A DNA stretch of 21,104 nt from the NCBI GenBank assembly GCA_041662765.1, contig JBAZRT010000008.1:1-21104 (forward strand), given 5' to 3'. Below the pieces are notes generated by a model. That model made no database searches, had not been told where the DNA came from, and worked only from the letters and a program-made list of their open reading frames with translations. Position numbers and translations under genes: made by a program. Of this stretch, positions 1-6,152 are shown in pieces; position 1 is the stretch's first letter, and each line of letters starts with the position of its first letter. The stretch is from JAPLXD01 sp041662765 (GTDB lineage: Bacteria > Patescibacteriota > Minisyncoccia > Moranbacterales > UBA11712).

Positions 1-819
1 ACGAAATATTCCTTGAAGCTCGGCGATTTTGCCATCACAGAAGCGGGCTTCGGAGCCGATCTCGGGGCGGAAAAATTTTTTGATATCAAATGCCGGCTGG
101 CAGATCTCAAGCCGGACGCTGTTGTGATCGTCGCGACGATCCGCTCGCTCAAATACAATGGAGGAGTGGAAAAAGAAAATCTCACGGCAGAAAATATTGA
201 TGCGCTCGTGAAAGGAATAGCCAACCTCGAAAAGCATCTGGAAAATTTGAAAAAATTTGGCGTTCCGGCAGTCGTGGCAATCAATATTTTCCCGACCGAT
301 ACGGAGGAGGAAATTAAATTAGTAGAAGAAAAAACTCGGAGCCTCGGAGCGCGATTTGCCTGTTCTTATGTTTGGGAAAGAGGTGGGGAGGGAGGAATGG
401 ATCTTGCTAAGACAGTTTTGGATGTGATTGAAAATGAAAAATCTGAATTCAAGACGCTCTACGACGAGAAAAAATCTATCATGGAAAAAATCGAGACTAT
501 TGCGAAAGTTATATATGGCGCCGGATCAGTCTCTTTTTCCGAACAGGCGAAAAAGCAAATTTCAATGCTCGAAAACGAGAAACTTGATAAGGTGCCGATT
601 TGCGTCGCAAAAACCCAGTATTCACTTTCGGATGATCCCATGTTGCTCGGCCGTCCCGAAAACTTCACGTTCAATATTCGGGAATTGCGATTGTCGAACG
701 GCGCCGGTTTCATCGTGGCGATCGCAGGGGATATAATGACGATGCCCGGACTTCCCAAAGTTCCGGCAGCGGAAAATATCGATGTGGATGATGAGGGAGT
801 TATAAAAGGTTTATTCTAG
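1..819 (+). CDS. fhs: Formate-tetrahydrofolate ligase, C-terminal half (5' truncated by window edge)
   Basis: This enzyme makes 10-formyl-tetrahydrofolate from formate, tetrahydrofolate and ATP in the cytosol, feeding one-carbon metabolism. The frame is open from base 1 (starting Thr-Lys-Tyr-Ser), so about 272 of the usual roughly 555 residues are present and the real start lies outside the window. Diagnostic family stretches are visible: TEAGFGADLGAEKFFDIKCR near the start, VVAINIFPTDTEEEI at about residues 88-102, a lysine-rich helical part, IYGAGSVSFSEQAKKQI, and the C-terminal VAIAGDIMTMPGLPKVPAAE followed by an Asp-rich tail. It ends with TAG. The G+C content and codon use match the next genes. 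Its neighbour is a DHFR-like reductase, which may hint at a folate context, but the two are separated by a hairpin and a separate promoter. The family call is very secure; only the N-terminal part with the ATP-binding loop cannot be checked. Confidence 0.96.
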   Translation, partial: TKYSLKLGDFAITEAGFGADLGAEKFFDIKCRLADLKPDAVVIVATIRSLKYNGGVEKENLTAENIDALVKGIANLEKHLENLKKFGVPAVVAINIFPTDTEEEIKLVEEKTRSLGARFACSYVWERGGEGGMDLAKTVLDVIENEKSEFKTLYDEKKSIMEKIETIAKVIYGAGSVSFSEQAKKQISMLENEKLDKVPICVAKTQYSLSDDPMLLGRPENFTFNIRELRLSNGAGFIVAIAGDIMTMPGLPKVPAAENIDVDDEGVIKGLF

Positions 820-827
820 AAGTATTC

Positions 828-912
828 GCAAAACATACGGTTTCTCGAGTAGGCTATCCGCCGGCGAAGCCGGGCGGATGCACGCAATACTCTCAAAACT
901 CGAATGTTTTGC
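828..912. repeat. Nested imperfect inverted repeat between fhs and the reductase gene
   Basis: The outer arms GCAAAACAT (828-836) and ATGTTTTGC (904-912) are exact complements, and imperfect pairing continues inwards. The inner arms ATCCGCC (856-862) and GGCGGAT (873-879) are also exact complements, enclosing a second GGC/GCC pairing. No T-tract follows, so this is not a classical intrinsic terminator. The GC-rich core resembles short palindromic repeats that are dispersed in many Patescibacteria genomes; that is recall, not a search. Its right arm runs into the -10 element of the next gene. Confidence 0.6.
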
Positions 913-918
913 TATAGT
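910..918 (+). promoter_or_regulatory. Extended -10 promoter, nearly leaderless, for the reductase gene
   Basis: TGCTATAGT matches the extended -10 form TGnTATAAT. No good -35 hexamer is seen 16-18 bases upstream. Transcription would start near 925, only a couple of bases before the ATG at 927, and no Shine-Dalgarno sequence precedes that ATG, so the mRNA may be leaderless. Confidence 0.5.
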
Positions 919-926
919 AAGCGCTT

Positions 927-1433
927 ATGAAAATTATTCTCATGATGGCGATGACGGCAGACGGGAAGATCGCGAAAACGAGCGATCATTTTCCCGATTG
1001 GACGAGTCGAGAAGACAAAAAATATTTTTTCGAGACGACAAAGGAGTGCGGAGTGGTGCTGATGGGAGAAAAAACCTTCAAGACCTTTCCAAAACCCTTG
1101 CCGGACAGATTGAATGTTGTTTTCACTCTCGAAAAAAATCCCGCTAAGATTAAAAACGTGAAATGGGTTTCGGGAGAAGTGGAAAAAGTTTTGGAAGAAT
1201 TGGAACTTGAGGGATACAAATCAGCAATTCTCGGAGGAGGAGCCTATCTCAACACCCAATTTTTGAAAAAGAAATTGATCGACGAGATTTGGCTCACCAT
1301 TGAGCCGAAAATATTCGGCGACGGTCTTGGAATCTTCGGCGGGGATTTTGATCAGGACTTGAAGCTGATCAGCGTAGAAAAGATCAATGAAAATTCGGTT
1401 GTGATCAAATACAAAGTGATTTATAGCGAATAA
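927..1433 (+). CDS. Dihydrofolate reductase family protein (RibD C-terminal domain fold)
   Basis: A 168-residue protein of the DHFR/RibD_C superfamily, which reduces pterin- or pyrimidine-type substrates with NAD(P)H in the cytosol. It opens with the strand-loop IILMMAMTADGKIAK (residues 3-17), the family hallmark. It then has VVLMGEKTF near 44-52 and the nucleotide-binding glycine run ILGGGAYLNTQFL near 100-112, followed by LIDEIWLTIEPKIFGDG, typical of RibD_C proteins. The length equals a single-domain member. Because no separate folA is seen here and many Patescibacteria lack canonical folate genes, it may act either as a dihydrofolate reductase substitute or as a general pyrimidine reductase; sequence alone does not decide. 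The start at 927 is chosen because it directly follows an extended -10 element and the protein begins exactly at the first beta strand. Confidence 0.85.
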   Translation: MKIILMMAMTADGKIAKTSDHFPDWTSREDKKYFFETTKECGVVLMGEKTFKTFPKPLPDRLNVVFTLEKNPAKIKNVKWVSGEVEKVLEELELEGYKSAILGGGAYLNTQFLKKKLIDEIWLTIEPKIFGDGLGIFGGDFDQDLKLISVEKINENSVVIKYKVIYSE

Positions 1434-1471
1434 TTTTAATAAAATTTTTCATTGAAGGAGGATTTTCTGAA

Positions 1472-1693
1472 ATGGACGGAAAGATCAACTGGGACGGCTT
1501 TGAATATCTGGAGAACTGTGGTCTCACAGGATCCAAAAAGGCAGGCTTGAAAAGAGCGGCGAACATCGCAAAATGCGACCTCTTCATGCAATGCAAGCGG
1601 AGAATAGAAGAAGAGTGTCCTATCGATGTTCAAAAAGAATGCTTTGGCAGGGTTTTGGACTATAAGGCTAAAAATAGCCCAAAACCAAAATAG
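1472..1693 (+). CDS. Small Cys-containing hypothetical protein (73 aa)
   Basis: I do not recognise this protein. It is preceded by a strong ribosome binding site AAGGAGG at 1455-1461, ten bases before the ATG, and followed at once by an intrinsic terminator, both good signs that it is expressed. The peptide is basic, soluble and contains five cysteines (in NCG, KCD, QCK, ECP and ECF contexts), three of them spaced through the region from about residue 32 to 56. That could fit metal binding or disulfides, but no known finger pattern is obvious. It starts 38 bases after the reductase gene and may share its transcript. Confidence 0.65.
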   Translation: MDGKINWDGFEYLENCGLTGSKKAGLKRAANIAKCDLFMQCKRRIEEECPIDVQKECFGRVLDYKAKNSPKPK

Positions 1694-1724
1694 CCGATCT
1701 CAAATGGAGGCAGAGATCGGTTTT
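1694..1724 (+). terminator. Rho-independent terminator
   Basis: The arms CCGATCTC (1694-1701) and GAGATCGG (1713-1720) form a perfect 8-bp stem with an 11-base loop, followed by TTTT. The stem begins on the base after the stop codon of the preceding small gene. Confidence 0.8.
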
Positions 1725-1745
1725 CAATTTGTGGACAACTCGGCC

Positions 1746-1774
1746 TTGACGAATACTCGATAATTTTGTAAGCT
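1746..1774 (+). promoter_or_regulatory. Candidate sigma-70-type promoter
   Basis: TTGACG (1746-1751) is followed by a 17-base spacer and TAAGCT (1769-1774). The -35 is good and the -10 is weak. Placement just after a terminator and ten bases before a small membrane peptide gene supports it. Confidence 0.4.
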
Positions 1775-1784
1775 AGTGACTGGT

Positions 1785-1895
1785 ATGAAGATTATTTTAG
1801 CGAACAACCTAATTCTGTTTATGCTTGCATTCGTGCTCTTTTTTGGAGCCATGTCTTTTTCGCTAAGCAGAGTGTTCAATAAGATAAATAACTAG
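1785..1895 (+). CDS. Possible 36-residue single-span membrane peptide
   Basis: A tiny reading frame beginning MKIILANNLILFMLAF and ending in a short polar tail SRVFNKINN. Residues about 9-27 form one clear hydrophobic helix, so the product would be a one-pass inner-membrane peptide. It lies between a candidate promoter and an intrinsic terminator with no other gene there, which is the main argument that it is real. There is no good Shine-Dalgarno sequence. I cannot assign a function, and the frame may also be chance. Confidence 0.4.
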   Translation: MKIILANNLILFMLAFVLFFGAMSFSLSRVFNKINN

Positions 1896-1923
1896 AACCA
1901 AGCCAAAGAACACCAAGCTCTCT

Positions 1924-1957
1924 CCTCGGCGAAAAAGACCGAGGTTTTTTGTTTTTT
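1924..1957 (+). terminator. Rho-independent terminator
   Basis: The arms CCTCGG (1924-1929) and CCGAGG (1939-1944) form a stem with an A-rich loop, followed by TTTTTTGTTTTTT. It could end the small membrane peptide transcript or act as an attenuator ahead of the zinc-ribbon gene that begins 30 bases later. Confidence 0.8.
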
Positions 1958-1986
1958 AACAACCAAATCGTGGGAGGAGAAAAGTT

Positions 1987-2142
1987 ATGCCGGATGCATC
2001 ATTTGTTGCAGACAGGGGAAAATTTCAGCCAGCGAACGCGAGCCCGCCTGACAAAGGCCAATGTACCACATGCGGCGGGGAAACCACGCACGATGAAACC
2101 ACAGGGCGCTTTAGCTGCCCGAAATGTAAAATATTGATCTAG
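1987..2142 (+). CDS. Small zinc-ribbon protein (51 aa)
   Basis: The frame starts MPDASFVADRGKF and its second half carries CTTCG, about fifteen residues, then CPKC (two CxxC knuckles) ending KILI. Two such pairs are the pattern of a treble-clef or zinc-ribbon metal site. A strong ribosome binding site (GGGAGGAGA, 1972-1980) sits just upstream. The protein has no catalytic domain, so a role as a nucleic-acid-binding or adaptor peptide is possible, but this is inference. A different frame across the same DNA gives a longer but arginine-rich nonsense product; the CxxC pattern and the ribosome binding site favour this one. It is followed by a similar small Cys-containing gene 24 bases later. Confidence 0.7.
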   Translation: MPDASFVADRGKFQPANASPPDKGQCTTCGGETTHDETTGRFSCPKCKILI

Positions 2143-2166
2143 TCAAAAAATAAGGAGAGTGCCATT

Positions 2167-2355
2167 ATGAGTGATGGTCGTTTGTGTAACAGGTATGAAG
2201 GGACGCGCCGTTGCGGGAAAAAAATTGCAGACAGGAAATGTCCGGGAGGACGGACGAAGGAAAATCCGGATGCTCCTTGCATAGCAGGGCCAAGCCGCGA
2301 AATACCCCGGCTGATAAGCTTAGCAGCCAATACTCAGCAAATGAGCGCCCGGTAG
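2167..2355 (+). CDS. Small basic Cys-containing protein (62 aa)
   Basis: A ribosome binding site AAGGAG (2152-2157) lies nine bases ahead of the ATG, and a strong terminator follows the stop. The N-terminal 40 residues hold four cysteines (LCNRY, RRCGK, RKCPG, APCIA), many arginines and lysines, and glycines, resembling a small metal-binding knuckle. The C-terminal part is unremarkable. It seems co-transcribed with the zinc-ribbon gene just upstream. The family is not recognised and no function is proposed. Confidence 0.6.
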   Translation: MSDGRLCNRYEGTRRCGKKIADRKCPGGRTKENPDAPCIAGPSREIPRLISLAANTQQMSAR

Positions 2356-2392
2356 CCAGCGTATCCAGGCATAAGGGCAAAAACATTCAACA

Positions 2393-2429
2393 AAGGGGAA
2401 GGCCAGCGCGTCTTCCCCTTTTCCTTTTT
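2393..2429 (+). terminator. Rho-independent terminator
   Basis: The perfect arms AAGGGGAAG (2393-2401) and CTTCCCCTT (2412-2420) are followed by TTCCTTTTT. It closes the two-gene unit of small Cys-containing proteins. Confidence 0.85.
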
Positions 2430-2463
2430 CCGTGCTAGTTTTTAATGTGTAATTCGTAAGTTC

Positions 2464-2517
2464 ACCCTGTTGAATCTTCGCTATGCGAGGCCTGGTTTTG
2501 CCAGAATCAAACAGGGT
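2464..2517 (+). promoter_or_regulatory. Structured leader: predicted three-way junction
   Basis: The outer stem ACCCTGTT (2464-2471) pairs with AACAGGGT (2510-2517). Inside are two smaller hairpins, TCGC-TAT-GCGA (2478-2488) and CTGG-TTTTG-CCAG (2492-2504). The fold ends nine bases before the ATG of the next small gene, and it carries the only weak Shine-Dalgarno-like bases (AGGG), so it could hide or show the start site. It might instead be a dispersed palindromic repeat. Confidence 0.4.
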
Positions 2518-2525
2518 AAAAAAAT

Positions 2526-2687
2526 ATGGGAGAATTTAAGTACAAGACCGAAAGCGCGTTGAAGGAGTTGAAGTCATTGCTAGACGAAGCAGTAAAATTT
2601 GAAGAAGAAAATGACCGATTAAAGAAAGAAATTATTGAAATGGAGAAGCAGCACGCAAAAGAATTGGCGAGTATGAAGCAAAAATAG
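2526..2687 (+). CDS. Small coiled-coil protein (53 aa)
   Basis: The product begins MGEFKYKTESALKEL and is almost entirely a charged amphipathic helix with heptad-like leucine/isoleucine spacing (LKELKSLLDEAVKFEEEND, then LKKEIIEMEKQHAKELA). This predicts a short coiled coil and hence a small oligomeric cytosolic protein. It lies between a structured leader and a tRNA gene. There is no strong ribosome binding site. Function is unknown; low complexity makes homology-based naming impossible by eye. Confidence 0.55.
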   Translation: MGEFKYKTESALKELKSLLDEAVKFEEENDRLKKEIIEMEKQHAKELASMKQK

Positions 2688-2714
2688 ACATAATCGCGAA
2701 ATAATTTCATAAAA

Positions 2715-2785
2715 CGGGCTGTAGTATATCGGCAGTACACAAGGCTGGGGGTCTTGTGGGCCGGGTTCGATTCCCGGCAGCCCGA
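2715..2785 (+). tRNA. tRNA-Pro (anticodon GGG)
   Basis: All four arms fold. Acceptor CGGGCTG (2715-2721) pairs with CAGCCCG (2778-2784). The D stem is GTA/TAC (2724-2726, 2736-2738) with GG in the loop. The anticodon stem is CAAGG/TCTTG (2740-2744, 2752-2756) with loop CTGGGGG, giving anticodon GGG at 2747-2749. The T arm is CCGGG-TTCGATT-CCCGG (2761-2777). C1-G72 and discriminator A73 are proline identity features. CCA is not encoded. Confidence 0.93.
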
Positions 2786-2896
2786 AAAAATAAAACTTTT
2801 TTGAAATATTACAAATTCTTATCTCGTAATAGTTTTTAGAGATTCAATGGGATAAAAAATAGGGGGAAATCCCATAAACAAGAGAGAACTTAAAAA

Positions 2897-3124
2897 ATGG
2901 GCTATGCCGAGACGCGCGATCCAGTGACAATCAGAGTTATCTATGATTCGGAGAAACCGGGGCATTTCGATCTAGCGGAAGAACTGTCGCGTAGACCCGG
3001 CGTGACGATCCTTGATGCGCAGAAAGGGACGATCAGCATCAGGATCGTTCCCATTTTGCGTGAAACAGATTTGCGGCGCTCAAAAGAAGTAATGCAACAT
3101 TCACTAAGAGCGGTCTCTCATTGA
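2897..3124 (+). CDS. Hypothetical protein (75 aa)
   Basis: A compact, globular-looking protein beginning MGYAETRDPVTIRVIYDSE. It alternates strands and helices (TIRVIYDS, HFDLAEELSRR, GVTILDAQKG, TISIRIVPIL), and the strand, helix, strand order with an RRPGVTILDA segment looks like a small alpha/beta domain. No family is recognised and no active site is evident. A hairpin (ATGGGAT at 2847-2853 with ATCCCAT at 2869-2875) precedes it and an intrinsic terminator follows 17 bases after the stop, so it is probably a single-gene transcript. Confidence 0.6.
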   Translation: MGYAETRDPVTIRVIYDSEKPGHFDLAEELSRRPGVTILDAQKGTISIRIVPILRETDLRRSKEVMQHSLRAVSH

Positions 3125-3140
3125 AGGATCTCATCTTTTG

Positions 3141-3174
3141 GGGGTTTGCCGGTTCGGCAGGCCCCAGTTTTTTT
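3141..3174 (+). terminator. Rho-independent terminator
   Basis: GGGGTTTGCC (3141-3150) pairs with GGCAGGCCCC (3156-3165) over ten positions, two of them G-U, with a 5-base loop, followed by a run of seven Ts (3168-3174). Confidence 0.88.
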
Positions 3175-3178
3175 GTGA

Positions 3179-3206
3179 TTGTCCGGATTTTTTTGTGTGG
3201 TATAAT
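3179..3206 (+). promoter_or_regulatory. Promoter of the beta-propeller gene
   Basis: A perfect extended -10, TGGTATAAT (3198-3206), with a plausible -35 TTGTCC (3179-3184) and a 16-base spacer, sits directly after a terminator. It gives a leader of about 67 bases. The same TGGTATAAT string recurs at 8752-8760. Confidence 0.7.
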
Positions 3207-3232
3207 GAAACAAAGAATAAAATCCTCCTTAA

Positions 3233-3255
3233 TCTCCCTTTTAAAAAAAGGGAGA
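3233..3255 (+). other. Leader hairpin upstream of the beta-propeller gene
   Basis: TCTCCCTTTT and AAAAGGGAGA form a 10-bp stem around AAA, within the 5' untranslated region and 24 bases ahead of the ATG. No Shine-Dalgarno sequence is otherwise visible there. Role unknown. Confidence 0.4.
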
Positions 3256-3279
3256 GATATTAAATTATAAAATAAAAAT

Positions 3280-5346
3280 ATGCCCGAGGAACAAAACACA
3301 AATCAAAATTCAAATTCGAAATATCTTTGGATCGTTTTGATTGCTGCGGTTTTTCTGGCTGGCATAGTTTTCATTTTTTCCAAATATCAGCGATCGTCCG
3401 GTCCGGCTTCTTCGGGAACAGGGATCGTGAACCCGAAAGAAAAAAATATCGAGATCAAAAAATTCGCGTCGGAGCAGGAATTCAAAGACTATCTCGAAAA
3501 GGCGAAGAATATCAGTTCCGGTTTCGGAGGCAGGGGAGGCGGAGCGGGTCTTGAAACAATGGCAGTGAAGAGTAGCGATGCGGCGAATATGCCGCAAACC
3601 ACCGGATTGAGCGCGGGGCCGAGCCGCGTGTCAGAGACAAATGTTCAAGTCGCTGGAATCGACGAGCCGGACGCGGTGAAAACTGATGGAAAAGAGGTAT
3701 ATTTTTCAGTGCCTCGGCCGCAAATCATGCCGATGGATGATACGGTTGGAAGAACGGATGAATCAAGAGAACTTTCGCCGCTCATGATGACTGGCGGAAC
3801 GAAAATGATCAAAGCTTTTCCGCCGACGGATCTCAAAGTCGATTATAAACTCGACAAAAGCGGAGATCTGCTGCTTACTGGAAAAACTTTGGTCGTCATC
3901 CCGACGGAAAGATATTATTGGAATCAAAACGCGAGCAAAATATACGGCTATGACGTGGCGGATCCAAAAAATCCAAAAGAAATTTGGAATATTGAGCTCA
4001 AAAGTTCAACTTCGATCGCTGGGGCGCGCGAGTACAAAGGAAAAATATATCTGGCCGTCAAAACAGATTTTGGCGATGACAGGTCTTGCCTCTTGAAACC
4101 GCTTGTCGTCAAGGGAACTGATTTTTCCGTGAAATGCACGGATATATATCATCCAGCGGCGGTTGTTCCGATGGATACGACTTATACAGCGATGATCGTT
4201 GACCCGGAGAACGGATCAGTTGAAAAGAATATATCTTTCATGGGATCGAGCGATTACAATTCTTCGGTTGTCTATATGTCGCCCAGCGCTCTTTATCTCA
4301 CATATTATGATCCCGGAGATGCGGTAAAGATGCTTCACTGGTTTTTCAGCGATAACAAAGATTTAGCGCCGGATTGGCTGATTCAAAAACTCAAGAACCT
4401 TGGAGATTATGACATTTCAAGCTCGGCCAAGACGACGGAAATTTGGGAGCTTGTAAGTCGTTTTCAGAATTCGCTCTCGAGTGACGACCGGCTCAAAATG
4501 CAGAGCGAAATGTCAAATAGAATGGCAGATTTTCTCAAAAAGCATCGCCGTGAACTTGATAGCACGGGAATCGTGAAAATAAACGCGGATAATCTGAGTA
4601 TTGATTCGACAGGAAGCGTTCCGGGAAGGCTCTTGAACCAGTTTTCGCTCGACGAATACAAAAGCAATTTGCGCGTGGCGACAACTGTCGGCGAAAGTTT
4701 CTTGAATTGGGGATTTGGATTTGGCATGAACAGCACTTCGGACAATACGGCCAATGATGTGTATGTGCTCGGCAGTGGACTCAAAACGGAGGGGTCAGTA
4801 ACAGATCTGGGCAAAGGGGAAAGAATTTTCGGTGTTCGGTTTATTGAAGACAAAGGATATGTTGTCACCTTCAAACAAGTTGACCCGCTATACGTCCTGG
4901 ATTTGTCAGACCCGATGAAACCGACGAAGAAAGGAGAACTCAAAATTCCGGGATATTCTTCGTATTTGCATCCGATCACGAAGGACAAAATTTTGGGAGT
5001 GGGCGAAGAGAACAATCGCGTGAAAATATCACTTTTTGCTGTGAGTGATCCGCAAAATCCTCAAGAAATTTCAAAATACAATCTCGACGAATACTATTCC
5101 GAAATTTCCGCGACCCACCATGCGTTTCTTCTGGACGCAAAGCATCAAATATTTTTCCTTCCGGGAACGAAGGGCGGGTATATTTTCTCATACGCCGGCG
5201 ACAATTTGAGTCTCGTGAAAGCCGTGTCCGACATTCAGGCCAAACGGGCGGTATATGTTGACAATTTCCTGTACGTGATCGGAGAAAACAAACTGGTCGT
5301 TTTGGATGAAAAGAACTGGGAAAAAGCGGGAGAGTTAGAGCTGTAA
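3280..5346 (+). CDS. Membrane-anchored beta-propeller domain protein (688 aa)
   Basis: A surface protein of the Beta_propel family (secreted proteins with a C-terminal propeller distantly related to WD-40). Residues about 14-34 form one membrane helix (WIVLIAAVFLAGIVFIF) after a short polar start, so the bulk should face outside. A low-complexity Gly-rich linker around residues 83-90 is followed at about 120 by the family signature TNVQVAGIDEPDAVKTDGKE. Repeating four-strand blades continue to the end, with blade-like phrases YGYDVADPKNPKEIWNIEL, YVLDLSDPMKPTKKGELKI and LFAVSDPQNPQEISKYNLD. A helical insert occupies about residues 365-430. The length is usual for the family. Substrate and partners are unknown. 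It is expressed from its own extended -10 promoter and is followed by a sigma-factor gene 59 bases downstream. Confidence 0.88.
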   Translation: MPEEQNTNQNSNSKYLWIVLIAAVFLAGIVFIFSKYQRSSGPASSGTGIVNPKEKNIEIKKFASEQEFKDYLEKAKNISSGFGGRGGGAGLETMAVKSSDAANMPQTTGLSAGPSRVSETNVQVAGIDEPDAVKTDGKEVYFSVPRPQIMPMDDTVGRTDESRELSPLMMTGGTKMIKAFPPTDLKVDYKLDKSGDLLLTGKTLVVIPTERYYWNQNASKIYGYDVADPKNPKEIWNIELKSSTSIAGAREYKGKIYLAVKTDFGDDRSCLLKPLVVKGTDFSVKCTDIYHPAAVVPMDTTYTAMIVDPENGSVEKNISFMGSSDYNSSVVYMSPSALYLTYYDPGDAVKMLHWFFSDNKDLAPDWLIQKLKNLGDYDISSSAKTTEIWELVSRFQNSLSSDDRLKMQSEMSNRMADFLKKHRRELDSTGIVKINADNLSIDSTGSVPGRLLNQFSLDEYKSNLRVATTVGESFLNWGFGFGMNSTSDNTANDVYVLGSGLKTEGSVTDLGKGERIFGVRFIEDKGYVVTFKQVDPLYVLDLSDPMKPTKKGELKIPGYSSYLHPITKDKILGVGEENNRVKISLFAVSDPQNPQEISKYNLDEYYSEISATHHAFLLDAKHQIFFLPGTKGGYIFSYAGDNLSLVKAVSDIQAKRAVYVDNFLYVIGENKLVVLDEKNWEKAGELEL

Positions 5347-5355
5347 TGTTCGAGT

Positions 5356-5380
5356 TATCCTAACATTTAATGTTAGGATA
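5356..5380. promoter_or_regulatory. Perfect palindrome upstream of the sigma-factor gene
   Basis: TATCCTAACAT (5356-5366) and ATGTTAGGATA (5370-5380) are exact complements around TTA. No T-tract follows on either strand, so it is not a standard terminator. It lies over the -35 region of the candidate promoter at 5386-5394, where an operator would sit. Its core AACATTTAATGTTAGG recurs with one mismatch at 7503-7518. Confidence 0.5.
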
Positions 5381-5385
5381 GAAAG

Positions 5386-5394
5386 TGGTATTTT
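5386..5394 (+). promoter_or_regulatory. Candidate extended -10 for the sigma-factor gene
   Basis: TGGTATTTT matches TGnTATAAT at seven of eight defined positions or close to it, and lies eleven bases before the ATG at 5406. The transcript would be nearly leaderless. The -35 zone is occupied by the palindrome. Confidence 0.4.
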
Positions 5395-5405
5395 AAAATT
5401 AAAGT

Positions 5406-5996
5406 ATGCTTGATAAAGAAAAATGCGCCGGAAGAACCGACGAGGAAATTGTTGCCCTGACAATTGAAAACCAGGGTTTTTTTTCGTGCCTTGTTGACCG
5501 ATACAGCGAAAAGCTTACTCGCTACATCATGCGAATTTCGGCTTCGACCCGCGAAGACGCTGAGGATCTTTTGCAGGAGATTTTCGTGAAAGCCTACCGC
5601 TATATCAACGATTTTGACCAAAGCCTCAAGTTTTCTTCGTGGATATACAGAATTGCCCACAATCAAGTGATCAGCCAGTGGCGAAAGACGAAGTCCCGTC
5701 CGCAGGTAATAAAGTTTGAGGCCGATGAAGATTTTCTGAAGTTTATTGCCAATGACGAGGATCTGGCGCTCGATACAGAGCGAAAGTTTGAATCCGAAGA
5801 GGTGAGGGAGCTCGTCGATACATTGGACGAAAAATACAAGGAAGTTCTTGTCTTGAAGTTCATTGAAGGCAAGGACTACAAAGAAATATCAGATATTCTG
5901 CAAAAGCCGCTCGGGACGGTTGCGACGCTCATCAATCGGGCTAAGAAACAGTTGAAGAAAACAATTGAAGAAAAGGGCATTGAATTTCGAAAATAA
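5406..5996 (+). CDS. ECF-type RNA polymerase sigma-70 factor
   Basis: A 196-residue alternative sigma factor that would direct RNA polymerase to a small regulon. Region 2 covers about residues 25-100: LVDRYSEKLTRYIMRI, then the conserved AEDLLQEIFVKAYRYI (region 2.2, core binding), then FSSWIYRIAHNQVISQWRK (regions 2.3/2.4, -10 recognition). An acidic linker follows, and region 4 spans about 130-190 with LDEKYKEVLVLKFIEGKDYKEISDIL and the helix-turn-helix PLGTVATLINRAKKQLKK that contacts -35. There is no region 1 or 3, as expected for the ECF class. The 23-base palindrome upstream could serve for autoregulation. The membrane protein downstream may be an anti-sigma factor, but that rests on position only. 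Confidence 0.92.
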   Translation: MLDKEKCAGRTDEEIVALTIENQGFFSCLVDRYSEKLTRYIMRISASTREDAEDLLQEIFVKAYRYINDFDQSLKFSSWIYRIAHNQVISQWRKTKSRPQVIKFEADEDFLKFIANDEDLALDTERKFESEEVRELVDTLDEKYKEVLVLKFIEGKDYKEISDILQKPLGTVATLINRAKKQLKKTIEEKGIEFRK

Positions 5997-6005
5997 ATCG
6001 GTATT

Positions 6006-6058
6006 TGCCCCAGGGCAAGCCCTGGATCCCTCCGGGTTCCGCGGCAAGCCGCGGGGCA
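6006..6058. repeat. GC-rich cruciform-like palindromic repeat
   Basis: Two perfect hairpins with AA loops, CCAGGGC-AA-GCCCTGG (6010-6025) and CCGCGGC-AA-GCCGCGG (6039-6054), are enclosed by an outer stem TGCC (6006-6009) with GGCA (6055-6058). It is much richer in G+C than its surroundings and looks like a mobile or dispersed REP-type element. There is no T-tract. Confidence 0.6.
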
Positions 6059-6087
6059 TTGACCAATTTGATGTCTGCGCTTGCTCG

Positions 6088-6111
6088 GAAATTAAAACTT
6101 GTTTTAATTTC
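6088..6111. other. AT-rich hairpin between the palindromic repeat and the membrane protein gene
   Basis: GAAATTAAAAC (6088-6098) and GTTTTAATTTC (6101-6111) form a perfect 11-bp stem with a 2-base loop. A TTGACA follows at 6123-6128, but no convincing -10 sits at the right distance from it. Confidence 0.45.
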
Positions 6112-6152
6112 TCTCGCTTCGTTTGACAATAAGTTTTTTTTAAACAACATTC

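Noticed and set aside
1949..2137. 62-codon plus-strand frame overlapping the zinc-ribbon gene
   Set aside because: No ribosome binding site, starts inside the terminator T-tract, and its product is low-complexity and basic; the overlapping frame at 1987 has two CxxC pairs and a strong ribosome binding site.
4464..5015. 183-codon minus-strand frame
   Set aside because: It lies wholly inside the beta-propeller gene, is Ser/Leu/Pro-rich, and has no signals; it is a shadow of the coding strand.
5356..5380. Palindrome as an intrinsic terminator of the beta-propeller gene
   Set aside because: There is no T-run after either arm; an operator or other role fits better.
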